From an uncultured bacterium (GTDB lineage Bacteria > Verrucomicrobiota > Lentisphaeria > Victivallales > UBA1829), in contig CACZEK010000011.1 of the NCBI GenBank assembly GCA_902780135.1, forward strand, positions 23,567 to 87,566: a DNA stretch of 64,000 nucleotides. Direction: 5' to 3'. The notes beneath the pieces were generated by a model. The model did not search any database. It worked only from the letters and a program-made list of their open reading frames with translations, and was not told where the DNA came from. Shown here in pieces: positions 1 to 7,391 of the stretch (its first letter is position 1; every line of letters begins with the position of its first letter). Made by a program: the position numbers and the translations under genes.

Positions 1-1403
1 GGGGCGTGGTCCGCGAAAAGGCCGCCGCCCTGCCCTGGATGACGCCTCCGCCCGAGGCAAAACTTGATTACGCGTTCGATCTGCTGACCGACCTCGGCGC
101 GATCTCCGCAAAGACCGGGCAGATCACCCCGCACGGCAAGCTTCTCCACCGCCTGCCCGTGCATCCGCGCCTCGCAAACGCCATCCTCTTCGCCGACGCG
201 CACAGACTCCGCCGCGAAGCGCTCATGATCGCCGCCATCCTCTCCGACCGCGACCCGCTCCTCAATCCGCAGACCGCCGACCTCGCCGAACGCCTCGCCG
301 CGCTCGACAAGGCGTCCGCGCATCCTGCAGACCGGCAGACTCTCTTTCGTATTCGGCAGGCAGTCTCCCAGCTTGAAGCAGTTCTTCCTCGTTCGAAAAA
401 CTATTTATCTTCTCAGAAAAAAGCCGATCCGTCTCTTGCGATAGCGGCGGCATACCCCGACCGCATCGCGCGGCGGCGTTCCGGCGGCGACCGCCCCGAA
501 TACCTGCTCTCCAACGGCATGACCGCCAAGCTCGGCGCGCGCGACCCGCTCCGCGATTCGGAATATCTCGCCGTGGCGGATTCCGGCGGACTCTCCGGGC
601 AGCCCACGATCCGCCTCGCGCTCCCGCTCGACATCGACGCGCTCGAAGCCGCGCTGCCGGACCTCTTCCGCACGCGCCGCGAGACCGTCTGGGACGACGA
701 CGCGCTGTGCGTCCGCGTGTTCAACGTGAAGGCGGTCGGCTCGCTCACCATCGAACGCAAACCATCCAATCTGCGGCCCGGCGACGACACCGCCGCGCTC
801 CTGATCGCCGCCGTCCGCAAACGCGGTTTCGCCTCGCTCGGGCTCTCCCCCGCCCAGCTCAAATTCCTCCGTCGCATCCAATTCCTGCACGTGCACGGCT
901 GCGAAGGCTTCCCCGACTGCTCGGAACAACACCTGCTCGACACGCTCGAAGACTGGCTCGCGCCGCACCTCGACGGCGTCAGCCGCCTCGACAAGCTCGC
1001 GGACTTGGATTACCGTTCGATTTTCGCCGCCATGCTCCCGCCGAAAGCCCAGTCCGCGCTGAACTCGCTCGCGCCCGAACGCTTCGAGGTCCCCAGCGGC
1101 TCGCACATCGCCATCGACTATTCCGACCCCGCCGCCCCCATGGTGCGCGTGAAGCTTCAGGAAGTCTTCGGCCTCGCGCATTCGCCGAAGATCGCCGGCG
1201 GACGCGTCCCGCTCGTGTTCGACCTGCTCTCCCCCGCCATGCGCACCGTGCAGATCACGCGCAGCCTCGACGAATTCTGGGACGGCTCGTATTTCCTCGT
1301 GCGGAAGGACATGCGCGGCCGCTACCCCAAGCACAACTGGCCCGAAGACCCCCGCACCGAGCCCCCCTCCCGCTCCAGCATCAAGCGCCCGAAAAAAGCC
1401 TGA
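1..1403 (+). CDS. hrpB: ATP-dependent helicase HrpB, C-terminal part (cut by window edge)
   Basis: The reading frame is open from the first bases of the window, so the true start lies upstream; the GTG at base 6 is not a credible start. About 465 residues are visible. The first 150 correspond to the winged-helix/HA2-like region after the DEAH-helicase core (LDLL..LGAI, then HGKLLHRLPVHPRLA). The last 140 match the HrpB C-terminal domain (PPKAQSALNSLAPERFEVPSGS, then DLLSPAMRTVQITRSLDEFW and KDMRGRYPKHNWPEDP). Known members are DExH RNA/DNA helicases of poorly defined role. The motor motifs themselves are outside the window. The final 23 codons are duplicated 131 bp downstream. Family assignment is firm. 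Confidence 0.9.
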   Translation, partial: GVVREKAAALPWMTPPPEAKLDYAFDLLTDLGAISAKTGQITPHGKLLHRLPVHPRLANAILFADAHRLRREALMIAAILSDRDPLLNPQTADLAERLAALDKASAHPADRQTLFRIRQAVSQLEAVLPRSKNYLSSQKKADPSLAIAAAYPDRIARRRSGGDRPEYLLSNGMTAKLGARDPLRDSEYLAVADSGGLSGQPTIRLALPLDIDALEAALPDLFRTRRETVWDDDALCVRVFNVKAVGSLTIERKPSNLRPGDDTAALLIAAVRKRGFASLGLSPAQLKFLRRIQFLHVHGCEGFPDCSEQHLLDTLEDWLAPHLDGVSRLDKLADLDYRSIFAAMLPPKAQSALNSLAPERFEVPSGSHIAIDYSDPAAPMVRVKLQEVFGLAHSPKIAGGRVPLVFDLLSPAMRTVQITRSLDEFWDGSYFLVRKDMRGRYPKHNWPEDPRTEPPSRSSIKRPKKA

Positions 1404-1534
1404 TATTCACCTATTGCAAGCAGTTGCAGTTTTTTTGTTCCGGGAAACGCCCACCTCGCAGGCAAAACTGGCCCGAAGACCCCCGCACCGAGCCCCCTTC
1501 CCGCTCCAGCATCAAGCGCCCGAAAAAATCCTGA
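1334..1534 (+). repeat. Direct duplication of the hrpB 3' tail
   Basis: Bases 1334-1403 (the last 23 codons plus TGA) recur at 1465-1534 with only a few mismatches, offset 131 bp. The second copy, read in its own frame, gives the same tail (NWPEDPRTEPP...KRPKK) and its own TGA, but it is not in frame with hrpB. The 61 bp between copies has no coding content. This is what a 3'-end integration scar or a slipped duplication would leave. Confidence 0.85.
1414..1437 (+). terminator. Weak intrinsic terminator candidate after hrpB
   Basis: A 5-bp stem TGCAA/TTGCA with a 4-nt loop is followed by G and seven T residues, 11 nt past the hrpB stop. The short AT-rich stem makes it a weak candidate. Confidence 0.3.
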
Positions 1535-1608
1535 CCCGCGAAGAAACAGCATGGGGCATCCCGCCTCACTTCCTCCTCACGCCCCCTTTTGCCGCTCCTC
1601 ATTTCCCC

Positions 1609-1700
1609 CTGCCGTTCGCGTCTCAGCGGTAAATAAAAAGTCTGCTCGCGCAAGCGAGCTTACCGAGGCGGCGAAGACGCCCCCAGCGAAGCATGGACGC
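1609..1700 (-). repeat. Left copy of about 90-bp inverted repeat flanking the nuclease island
   Basis: The reverse complement of this segment aligns over about 90 bp (roughly 80% identity by eye) with 3922-4011. Shared blocks include GCTTCGCTGGGGGCG, GCCTCGG, CTCGCTT and TTTATTTACCGCTGAGACGCG. The two copies face each other across the two-gene low-GC island. Confidence 0.8.
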
Positions 1701-1760
1701 ACCACGTCCTTCCTTCACAATCTCATGGACAAAAAAACAGTCAAACAATCCTGTTTTAAC

Positions 1761-3116
1761 TTATTTTGTTTTAGAGATTGTCTCCACAAACAAGCTGTAA
1801 GTATCCTCAAAAAGATGATCAGGAAATTCACTTTCGTGACGCGCTAATGCTTTGACGAACTCATTCAAGACGAACAAATCAAAACCTCCATCTAGATCAA
1901 GATATTTCAGATCGTCTCTTTTTTGAGCCAAAATACAACTAAAGAAATTACGTATTTCTTTGTACCAGACAACCTCATACCCTTTGCTTTTATAAGTATC
2001 TTCCTCCCTTTTGTTGTAATTTGGGAGAAAAGCATAAAATTTTGGATGTGTTTCATCTGGGAAACCGATGTCTTTTGCTATTTTATTTGCATTTTCTTTA
2101 TATTTGTCGAGTTGATTGTAGTTATTTGTTTTCTCGGAATCTAATTCAGTATTAGAATCATTCATCTGCGTTGTCGGAAGGTCTTCTTGTTTTTTCTTAG
2201 CACCATTGATTCCGGATTTAATCTTATTTTCAATGACAACAAGAGAATTTGTTCCAGGATCAACTATCAACAAATCAATATTTTTTTCCTCCCGTAGAAC
2301 ATATGCTTGAGAACTTAATTCGCAATTCAATACACTCCTTGCGAAATCTTTCAACATCGCTGGATTTTCATTTAGAAGATAGCTAAACCAGTTCGAAAAA
2401 GCAAGTTCATCATCTTCTTTTCCTATTACATTCAAAATATTGAATTGTTTTTTTATTGTTCCTCTTATATCAATCATTTCAGAATTATCTTTCTCTTTCC
2501 AACAACTATCATCATTGATTATTTCTGTCAATTTTTTATACACGTTTTTTTTCCTTTTATCATCTGAATTACAAGGATAGTATCCTCTTAAGGAATGACA
2601 TCCAGGATTTCCCATCTCCTCTTTATTCGAATAATCAACATAAAGACGTTCATCATCTTTCGCCCGGCGAAAATCTCCAGCTTCATAGGAGACCAATATC
2701 CCCTGTTTATCATTTTCTTCGGCATAATTAAAGATATCCGCCAACTTCTTTCCCCCATACTTTATTTCTTCACAATCTTTCATTTGCCCTTTTTTTATTT
2801 CTAATAAATCCTGCGGCGTGCGTTCTTTTCTTGAATGTCTGCCTTTTACACCTGAATATGAATCACTTAAATTCCACGCCTTAGCAATAATTTTAACTTT
2901 GCGATTACCGACATAACGAACTAAAAGAATTGTTTCGATCTTACCGTAATCCTTTTCATTGACATGCCCCCACGGATTGACATAGATATAGTGCTTCTTA
3001 TTATCAGCCCTAAATAGGTTAATAATCTCATGTCCCAGTTTTTCTCTGAGATAATTACCTCGGAACATGAATACCATCAAGATAGTTCCGTTCTCATGCT
3101 GCCCGCTTGCGCTCAT
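1761..3116 (-). CDS. PD-(D/E)XK nuclease-family protein (PDDEXK_4-like) in an AT-rich island
   Basis: 451 residues, start ATG at 3116 with AAGGAG 8 nt upstream. The C-terminal half fits the PDDEXK_4 nuclease family: an N-terminal helix EDDELAFSNWFSYLL (235-247), then NIDLLIVD with Asp281, VVIENKI with Glu296 and Lys298 (the D...ExK core), and the trailing QLDKY (335-339) typical of the fold. Residues 1-220 form a separate domain I do not recognise (FMFRGNYLREKLGHEIINLF, then YIYVNPWG); it may be a recognition module, which is inference. Base composition is far more AT-rich than any neighbour, a sign of transfer. It lies 11 bp behind the Sel1-repeat gene, so the two are probably cotranscribed. 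Such nucleases are common in defence loci, but no restriction or phage role is shown here. Confidence 0.8.
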   Translation of the reverse strand: MSASGQHENGTILMVFMFRGNYLREKLGHEIINLFRADNKKHYIYVNPWGHVNEKDYGKIETILLVRYVGNRKVKIIAKAWNLSDSYSGVKGRHSRKERTPQDLLEIKKGQMKDCEEIKYGGKKLADIFNYAEENDKQGILVSYEAGDFRRAKDDERLYVDYSNKEEMGNPGCHSLRGYYPCNSDDKRKKNVYKKLTEIINDDSCWKEKDNSEMIDIRGTIKKQFNILNVIGKEDDELAFSNWFSYLLNENPAMLKDFARSVLNCELSSQAYVLREEKNIDLLIVDPGTNSLVVIENKIKSGINGAKKKQEDLPTTQMNDSNTELDSEKTNNYNQLDKYKENANKIAKDIGFPDETHPKFYAFLPNYNKREEDTYKSKGYEVVWYKEIRNFFSCILAQKRDDLKYLDLDGGFDLFVLNEFVKALARHESEFPDHLFEDTYSLFVETISKTK

Positions 3117-3127
3117 TTGTTTTCTCC

Positions 3128-3700
3128 TTATTGGGGTGAAGAGGGGGTGGTTTTTAAGTTATCCCGGACTTCTTTCAGCTCAGGGGAATAGACTTTGTTT
3201 TGGACGGATTGATATAATTCCTCGTCGTCGGGGGCGGCGACGGCGGCGCGGCAGAACCATACACACGCCGCATCAAGGTCTTTCTTCACGCCGACGCCGT
3301 CCTCATAGCATTCTCCGAGGTGAAACATGCCCCACGCATCGCCTTTTTCCGCCGCCTTGCGGAACCACTTGACCGCCTCGCGCGGATTGTACACAACGCT
3401 TTGTTCGAACAGACACCAGTTGCCAAGTATGACCATCGCTTTCACAAGCCCCTGCTCCGCCGCTCTCCGCATCCATTGAGCCGCCGTTGCGCGGTTCCGC
3501 CTCACGCCGATGCCGAATGTATAGCATCTGCCAAGCTCAAACATCGCCTCGGCGCACCCCTGCTCCGCCGCCATGCGATACCACCTGACCGCCTCCGCCT
3601 CATCCTTGCCGACGCCGTCGCCTGTCCCGTAGCATTTCCCGACCTGAAACAACTGTTCCACGGTCTTTGCCTTCAACGCCTGAAAACCCTGCTTGTTCAT
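3128..3700 (-). CDS. Sel1-repeat (tetratricopeptide-like) protein
   Basis: 190 residues made almost wholly of four Sel1-like repeats of about 36 residues, each of the form (A)xxxLGxCYxxGxGVxxDxxxAxxWFRxAAExG: roughly residues 13-48, 49-84, 85-120 and 121-156. There is no signal peptide, so it is probably a cytoplasmic protein-protein adaptor. It precedes the nuclease gene with an 11-bp gap on the same strand. Its GC content is intermediate between the nuclease and the chromosomal norm. No Shine-Dalgarno is visible before the ATG at 3700. Its link to the nuclease is inferred from position only; Sel1 proteins are also found as free-standing signalling adaptors. Confidence 0.85.
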   Translation of the reverse strand: MNKQGFQALKAKTVEQLFQVGKCYGTGDGVGKDEAEAVRWYRMAAEQGCAEAMFELGRCYTFGIGVRRNRATAAQWMRRAAEQGLVKAMVILGNWCLFEQSVVYNPREAVKWFRKAAEKGDAWGMFHLGECYEDGVGVKKDLDAACVWFCRAAVAAPDDEELYQSVQNKVYSPELKEVRDNLKTTPSSPQ

Positions 3701-3723
3701 TTTTGCTGCACCGTTTTGTTCTG

Positions 3724-3751
3724 ATTATAAACACAAAGAAAGATAATCTAA
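3724..3751 (-). promoter_or_regulatory. Candidate promoter of the Sel1-nuclease pair
   Basis: On the minus strand a perfect TATAAT (3729-3724) sits 16 bp after TTAGAT (3751-3746), 24 bp upstream of the Sel1 start codon. The -35 is poor and the surroundings are AT-rich, so a chance match is possible. Confidence 0.4.
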
Positions 3752-3921
3752 AGCACAATATACATTTGATCGGAAGATAATCAAATGGTTTTTCTGCTTT
3801 TTTTATCTTTTTCTGCGTTATGAGAAGGAGAAAAGGTGGCAGAGCATCCGAGCTTCGCCGGGGGGAGGCAAGGCCTCCTCTGCGGTTATGCTTGGCTCCG
3901 CTCAAGCACATAGGACACATG

Positions 3922-4011
3922 GCGTCCGCGCTTCGCTGGGGGCGCTTCGCGCCTCGGAAAACTCGCTTCGCTCGACAGCCTCTTTATTTACCGCTGAGAC
4001 GCGGACGGCAG
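3922..4011 (+). repeat. Right copy of the inverted repeat flanking the nuclease island
   Basis: Counterpart of the reverse complement of 1609-1700, with the same ordered blocks. The two copies are about 2.2 kb apart and enclose only the nuclease gene, the Sel1 gene and their leader. No transposase or integrase is present between them. Confidence 0.8.
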
Positions 4012-4038
4012 AGACTTTAGAGGATTGAGGTGGATTCA

Positions 4039-4145
4039 CCTCACCGCCGAGGCGCGAACGGCTATGTTTTTCAAATATGGGAGGAAGATATCCTCTTCCT
4101 CGTTTTTCTCTGAGGTTGTTTTGCCTCACCGCCGAGACGCGAACG
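4039..4145 (+). repeat. Two extra short copies of the inverted-repeat core
   Basis: CCTCACCGCCGAGGCGCGAACG at 4039-4060 and CCTCACCGCCGAGACGCGAACG at 4124-4145 match the ACCGCTGAGACGCG core at 3988-4002 and its inverted copy near 1616-1632. Four copies of the core therefore occur within about 2.6 kb. Confidence 0.7.
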
Positions 4146-4207
4146 ACTAAGTTTTTTTTAAGGGAGGGAGTTATTTTCTCCCTCATTTTCTGCCGAACGA
4201 TGTAGCG

Positions 4208-4463
4208 TCACTTCTCCAGGGCGGCGAGCAGGACGATCTCGGGCTTAGCCGTCGCGGCAACCTTCGCGGGGCGAAAAATCACTTCTCCGGGGAGTCGAGG
4301 AGGACGATCTCGGCTTAGCCATGGCGGTGTCCTCACCCCCCCAAAAAAACAGACATCTGCAGCCCGCGGTGTTACTTCTCCGGGGAGTCGGTTTTAGCCG
4401 TCGCGGCAACCTTCGCGGGACGAATAATCACTTCTCCGGGGAGTCGAGGAGGACGATCTCGGC
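4208..4463 (-). repeat. Iterated 3' tail of the EEP-family gene
   Basis: The last 12 codons of the EEP gene (4428-4463, ending LLDSPEK-stop) recur at 4279-4314 (apparently identical over the unit), at 4208-4243 (diverged, reading LLAALEK-stop) and, truncated, at 4372-4391. A second unit at 4394-4427 recurs at 4245-4278; on the minus strand it reads FRPAKVAATAK in frame with the tail that follows. Every tail copy keeps its TGA, and the order is tail-unit2-tail-spacer-tail-unit2-tail. Confidence 0.8.
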
Positions 4464-5360
4464 GGTGACGGGGAAATGGTCGGAGGACGCGAGGCCGTTG
4501 CGGAAGTCGTTGATGGCGCCGTGGGAAAGCACGCGCACACGGCTGTTCACGAAGATGAAGTCGATCGGCTTGCGGTGGGAGCGCTCTTTGCGGTTTTCGT
4601 GGAAATCGTGGAAGGTCTCGTCGCCCGCGCCGTAATGGTCGGTCTCGGAGACGTCGCGGGCGTTCCGCAGCACGCCGAGCACGCGCCGCGCGGGCATGTC
4701 GTCGGCGGTGGAATTGAAGTCGCCGGTGAGGATGAACGGGTATTTGTCGATCATGGGCGCGAGGCGGGTCAGGATCACGTTCACGCCCTGAATCCGCGCC
4801 ATCGCGCTGCGGTTGTCGAGGTGCGTGTTCGCGATGACGAAGCGTTTCCCGGTCCGGCGGTCGAGCAGGAGCCCCCACGTGCAGATGCGCGGGCACGCGG
4901 AATCCCAGCCGGAGGAGCCGGGCTTCTGGGGCTCTTCGGAGAGCCAGAACGTCTCCTGCGAGAGCATTTCGAAGCGTTCCGGGTCGTAGAAGACGGCGTT
5001 GTGCTCGTCGCCCTTGTGCCGGTCTCGCCCGACGCCGAAATAACTGAACCCAAGCGAACCGGCGAGGTCCTTGATCGGGCCGGAAAGCGTCTCCTGCGTG
5101 CCGATCAGCTCGAATCTGTTGTCGCGGATGGTCTTCACCATGCGCGGCAGGCGGTCGCGCCACGAATTCGGCGCCCGGTCGTTCGGACCGCGCACGTTGT
5201 AGGTCGCCACACGGATCAGGTTCTTTTCCGCCTCGGAATCCGCCTTCGCGACCTGCGCGCCGGAAAGCGCCACCGGCGCGGCGACGGCGATCAACATGAA
5301 CGCGGCAAACAACAGAATGAGCGGCAGTCCGCCCGGCTTCGCATGGAATAAACGTTTCAT
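4428..5360 (-). CDS. Exported endonuclease/exonuclease/phosphatase-family protein
   Basis: 310 residues with an N-terminal hydrophobic segment (about 11-32) that looks like a signal peptide or anchor. The EEP metallo-hydrolase fold is clear: ATYNVRG (about 52-58), GTQE with the metal-binding Glu, NTHLD, TGDFNS, PIDFIFV and the C-terminal SSDHFP. Members cleave phosphodiesters in nucleic acids, lipids or inositides. The export signal argues for an extracytoplasmic substrate, which I cannot name. The start at 5360 has AAAGGAG 7 nt upstream and overlaps the xseA stop by 4 bp (ATGA), so it is translationally coupled to xseA. Its 3' end is the source of the tail repeats that follow. Confidence 0.88.
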   Translation of the reverse strand: MKRLFHAKPGGLPLILLFAAFMLIAVAAPVALSGAQVAKADSEAEKNLIRVATYNVRGPNDRAPNSWRDRLPRMVKTIRDNRFELIGTQETLSGPIKDLAGSLGFSYFGVGRDRHKGDEHNAVFYDPERFEMLSQETFWLSEEPQKPGSSGWDSACPRICTWGLLLDRRTGKRFVIANTHLDNRSAMARIQGVNVILTRLAPMIDKYPFILTGDFNSTADDMPARRVLGVLRNARDVSETDHYGAGDETFHDFHENRKERSHRKPIDFIFVNSRVRVLSHGAINDFRNGLASSDHFPVTAEIVLLDSPEK

Positions 5361-6691
5361 GGGACGCTCCTTTCCCCGTTGGATTCAAGATTCGCATCAT
5401 TCGCCGGCGCGGTGACCAGTGAAAGCAGGTCGCGGCGGCCGTTTCTGTCGGCTTCGGCTCCTCTGACGCTCCGGACGTCCAGATCCGCCGCGCCGTCCGC
5501 CAGGATCGCGCGCACGCGCTGCCCCGCCCAAAGCCCGCCGACGCCCGTGATCTGATGCCCCGTGCCGGGTTCCGCCAGATAAACGTAGCCGCGTTTCAAA
5601 ATTCTGAACGGATCGTAAGCGTCGAACTCGGCGCGGACGCGTTCCAGGCGGTGCGTGGCGGCGTCGGCGCGGCGCAGCAGGGCGGCGGACGCGGTCTGCA
5701 TGAGCATGTCCACGCGCTGCATGCGTTCCAGCGCAAGGCGCATGGAGTCGCGGAACACCTTCGAGCCCATCACCTGCGCGAGACGTCCGGCGGAACGTTC
5801 CACGGCGTACGCGGCGGCGGTGTTCATCCTCACCTTCAGGTCGTCCAGCGAGTCGAGCAGGACGCGCTTCTCCGGGACGAGCTGTTCGGCGGCCCCGCTC
5901 GGCGTCGGCGCGCGCATGTCGGCGACGAAATCCGAAATGGTGAAGTCGATCTCATGTCCGACCGCGCTCACCACGGGTATCTTCGAGGCGTAGATCGCGC
6001 GCGCCAGCACCTCTTCGTTGAACTGCCACAGGTCCTCCATCGAACCGCCGCCGCGCGTGAGCACGATCACGTCCACGCCGCCGACGCGGTTGAAGAACCG
6101 GACGGCGCGCGCGAGTTTTTCCGCCGCGCCCTTGCCCTGCACGGGGGCGGGACAGAGGCGGATTTCGAGGTTGGGGAACCGCGCGAGGGCGATCTTCATG
6201 AAGTCCTTCACGGCCGCGCCCATGGGCGAGCTGATGACGCCGATCCGGCGCGGCAGGTACGGAACGGGCTTCTTGTGTTCGGGGTCGAAAAGCCCTTCCG
6301 CGGCCAGTTTTTCCTTCAAAAGCGCGAACTGGCGGTGCAGATCTCCCACGCCGCACATCCTGAGTTTCTTAATATAAAACTGGTAGTCGCCGCGCTGCGC
6401 GTACAGCGACAGCGAGCCGAAGACCTCCACCTGGTCGCCGACCTTCAGCCCGAGTTTCCGGCACACCTCCGACCCGCTGAAATAGACCGCGCGCACCTGC
6501 GACGCGGCGTCCTTCAGTGTCAGGTAGACATGCCCGGAGCGGTACGGATTGTACGAGCCGACCTCGCCGGTGAGCCAGAACGGGCGGAACGAGCCTTCGA
6601 GGATCGTGCGGACGGCGTCGTTCAGCTCGGAAACGGTCCAGGGGCGTTCCTCTTCGGACGTGCCGGAGGGTTGTTCCGGTTCACTCCACAT
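5357..6691 (-). CDS. xseA: Exodeoxyribonuclease VII large subunit
   Basis: 444 residues, the usual length. An N-terminal OB-fold covers about 18-115 (WTVSELN, FWLTGEVGSY, SGHVYLTLKD). The catalytic domain follows with the conserved GGGSMEDLW, SAVGHEIDFTISD and DMRAPTPSGAAE motifs, and the C-terminus ends in the FDAYDPFRILKRGY motif. With the small subunit XseB it degrades single-stranded DNA to oligonucleotides. No xseB is seen next to it. It overlaps the DUF502 gene upstream by 11 bp and the EEP gene downstream by 4 bp, so it sits inside a tightly packed operon. Confidence 0.95.
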   Translation of the reverse strand: MWSEPEQPSGTSEEERPWTVSELNDAVRTILEGSFRPFWLTGEVGSYNPYRSGHVYLTLKDAASQVRAVYFSGSEVCRKLGLKVGDQVEVFGSLSLYAQRGDYQFYIKKLRMCGVGDLHRQFALLKEKLAAEGLFDPEHKKPVPYLPRRIGVISSPMGAAVKDFMKIALARFPNLEIRLCPAPVQGKGAAEKLARAVRFFNRVGGVDVIVLTRGGGSMEDLWQFNEEVLARAIYASKIPVVSAVGHEIDFTISDFVADMRAPTPSGAAEQLVPEKRVLLDSLDDLKVRMNTAAAYAVERSAGRLAQVMGSKVFRDSMRLALERMQRVDMLMQTASAALLRRADAATHRLERVRAEFDAYDPFRILKRGYVYLAEPGTGHQITGVGGLWAGQRVRAILADGAADLDVRSVRGAEADRNGRRDLLSLVTAPANDANLESNGERSVP

Positions 6692-7391
6692 CGCCGGACT
6701 TTTCCCCGGATTCCTCTTCGGAGCCGGGCAGGATGGCGCCGCAGCTCACGATCAGGCGCATGGCGTCGGACACGCTCATTTCGAGCATAATGCACTCGCT
6801 GCGCGGGATCAGCATCAGGAAACCGCTTGTGGGGTTCGGCGTGGTGGGCATGAAGACGCTGATCAGGTCGCCCTTGCCGAGCTTCCGCGCCGCCTCGCTG
6901 TTCTCGGGCGTGTTTTCGTTGGTCATGAACCCGATCGCCCAGCAGCCCTTGCGGGGGTACTCGAACAGGACGACCTGCTGGAACATGTTGCCTTTTTTCG
7001 ACGACATGATCGTGTCGCCGATCTGCTTGCAGGTGGAGTAGATGAAGTTGACGAGCGGGACTTTCAGGAGCAGCGCCTGCGCCTTTTCGATGACCTTGCG
7101 TCCGAGGGTGATCTTCGTGAGGACACCCAGGAAGAACAGGAAAGCCAGGATCGCGATCAGCGCCAGCACGCGGATGATCTGCGTGCGCCAGAAAGGCGGC
7201 AGTTCGGACATCAGCCCCAGGGAATCGGCGAGCGTCAGGCCCCATCCGGTCAGGCGGGAGTACAGATACCAGGCGACCCAGAGGGACAGGAAGATCGGGA
7301 CCGCCACAAGGATGCCGGTCACGATCATGTTGCGGAAGAACTGGAAATGCTTTTTCTTCGCGGCGGTCTTTTTTTCTGCTTTATTCGGCAT
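6681..7391 (-). CDS. DUF502-family inner-membrane protein
   Basis: 236 residues from the ATG at 7391, which has AGGAGG 9 nt upstream; an earlier in-frame ATG would overlap the previous gene further. The basic N-terminus (KKTAAKKKH) precedes two membrane segments at about 20-42 and 70-95. The DUF502 signatures follow: KVPLVNFIYSTCKQ, VVLFEYPRKGCWAIGF and the FMPTTPNPTSGFL loop. The family has no assigned biochemical role. It overlaps the CorC-like gene and xseA by 11 bp each, so all three are cotranscribed. Confidence 0.9.
   Translation of the reverse strand: MPNKAEKKTAAKKKHFQFFRNMIVTGILVAVPIFLSLWVAWYLYSRLTGWGLTLADSLGLMSELPPFWRTQIIRVLALIAILAFLFFLGVLTKITLGRKVIEKAQALLLKVPLVNFIYSTCKQIGDTIMSSKKGNMFQQVVLFEYPRKGCWAIGFMTNENTPENSEAARKLGKGDLISVFMPTTPNPTSGFLMLIPRSECIMLEMSVSDAMRLIVSCGAILPGSEEESGEKSGDVE

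Larger units (their letters stand above)
1404..1760. other. Gene-free stretch between hrpB and the nuclease gene
   Basis: No supportable gene. It holds the second hrpB tail copy (1465-1534), the left member of an inverted repeat (1609-1700), and the start of the AT-rich segment that continues into the nuclease gene. The nuclease gene reads toward this stretch and I see no clear terminator for it. Confidence 0.7.
3701..4427. other. 727-bp gene-free region with layered repeats
   Basis: I see no gene here. It holds the AT-rich leader of the Sel1 gene (3701-3820), the right inverted-repeat copy (3922-4011), two short related copies (4039-4061, 4124-4145), and the iterated 3' tail of the downstream EEP-family gene (4208-4427). 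Short open frames here are repeat-derived (SEARSAPSEART-type translations). Confidence 0.7.

Noticed and set aside
707..1534. 275-residue open frame running through hrpB into the tail copy
   Set aside because: Out of frame with hrpB, Arg/Pro-rich shadow; it ends in the duplicated tail only because the repeat offset (131 bp) changes frame.
3922..4145. CRISPR or IS end at the repeat cores
   Set aside because: Irregular spacing (about 54 and 84 bp), no terminal inverted repeat of an IS, and no transposase between or beside copies.
4208..4463. CRISPR array at the EEP 3' repeats
   Set aside because: Copies are unevenly spaced, contain in-frame tails with stop codons, are not separated by unique spacers, and no cas genes are present.
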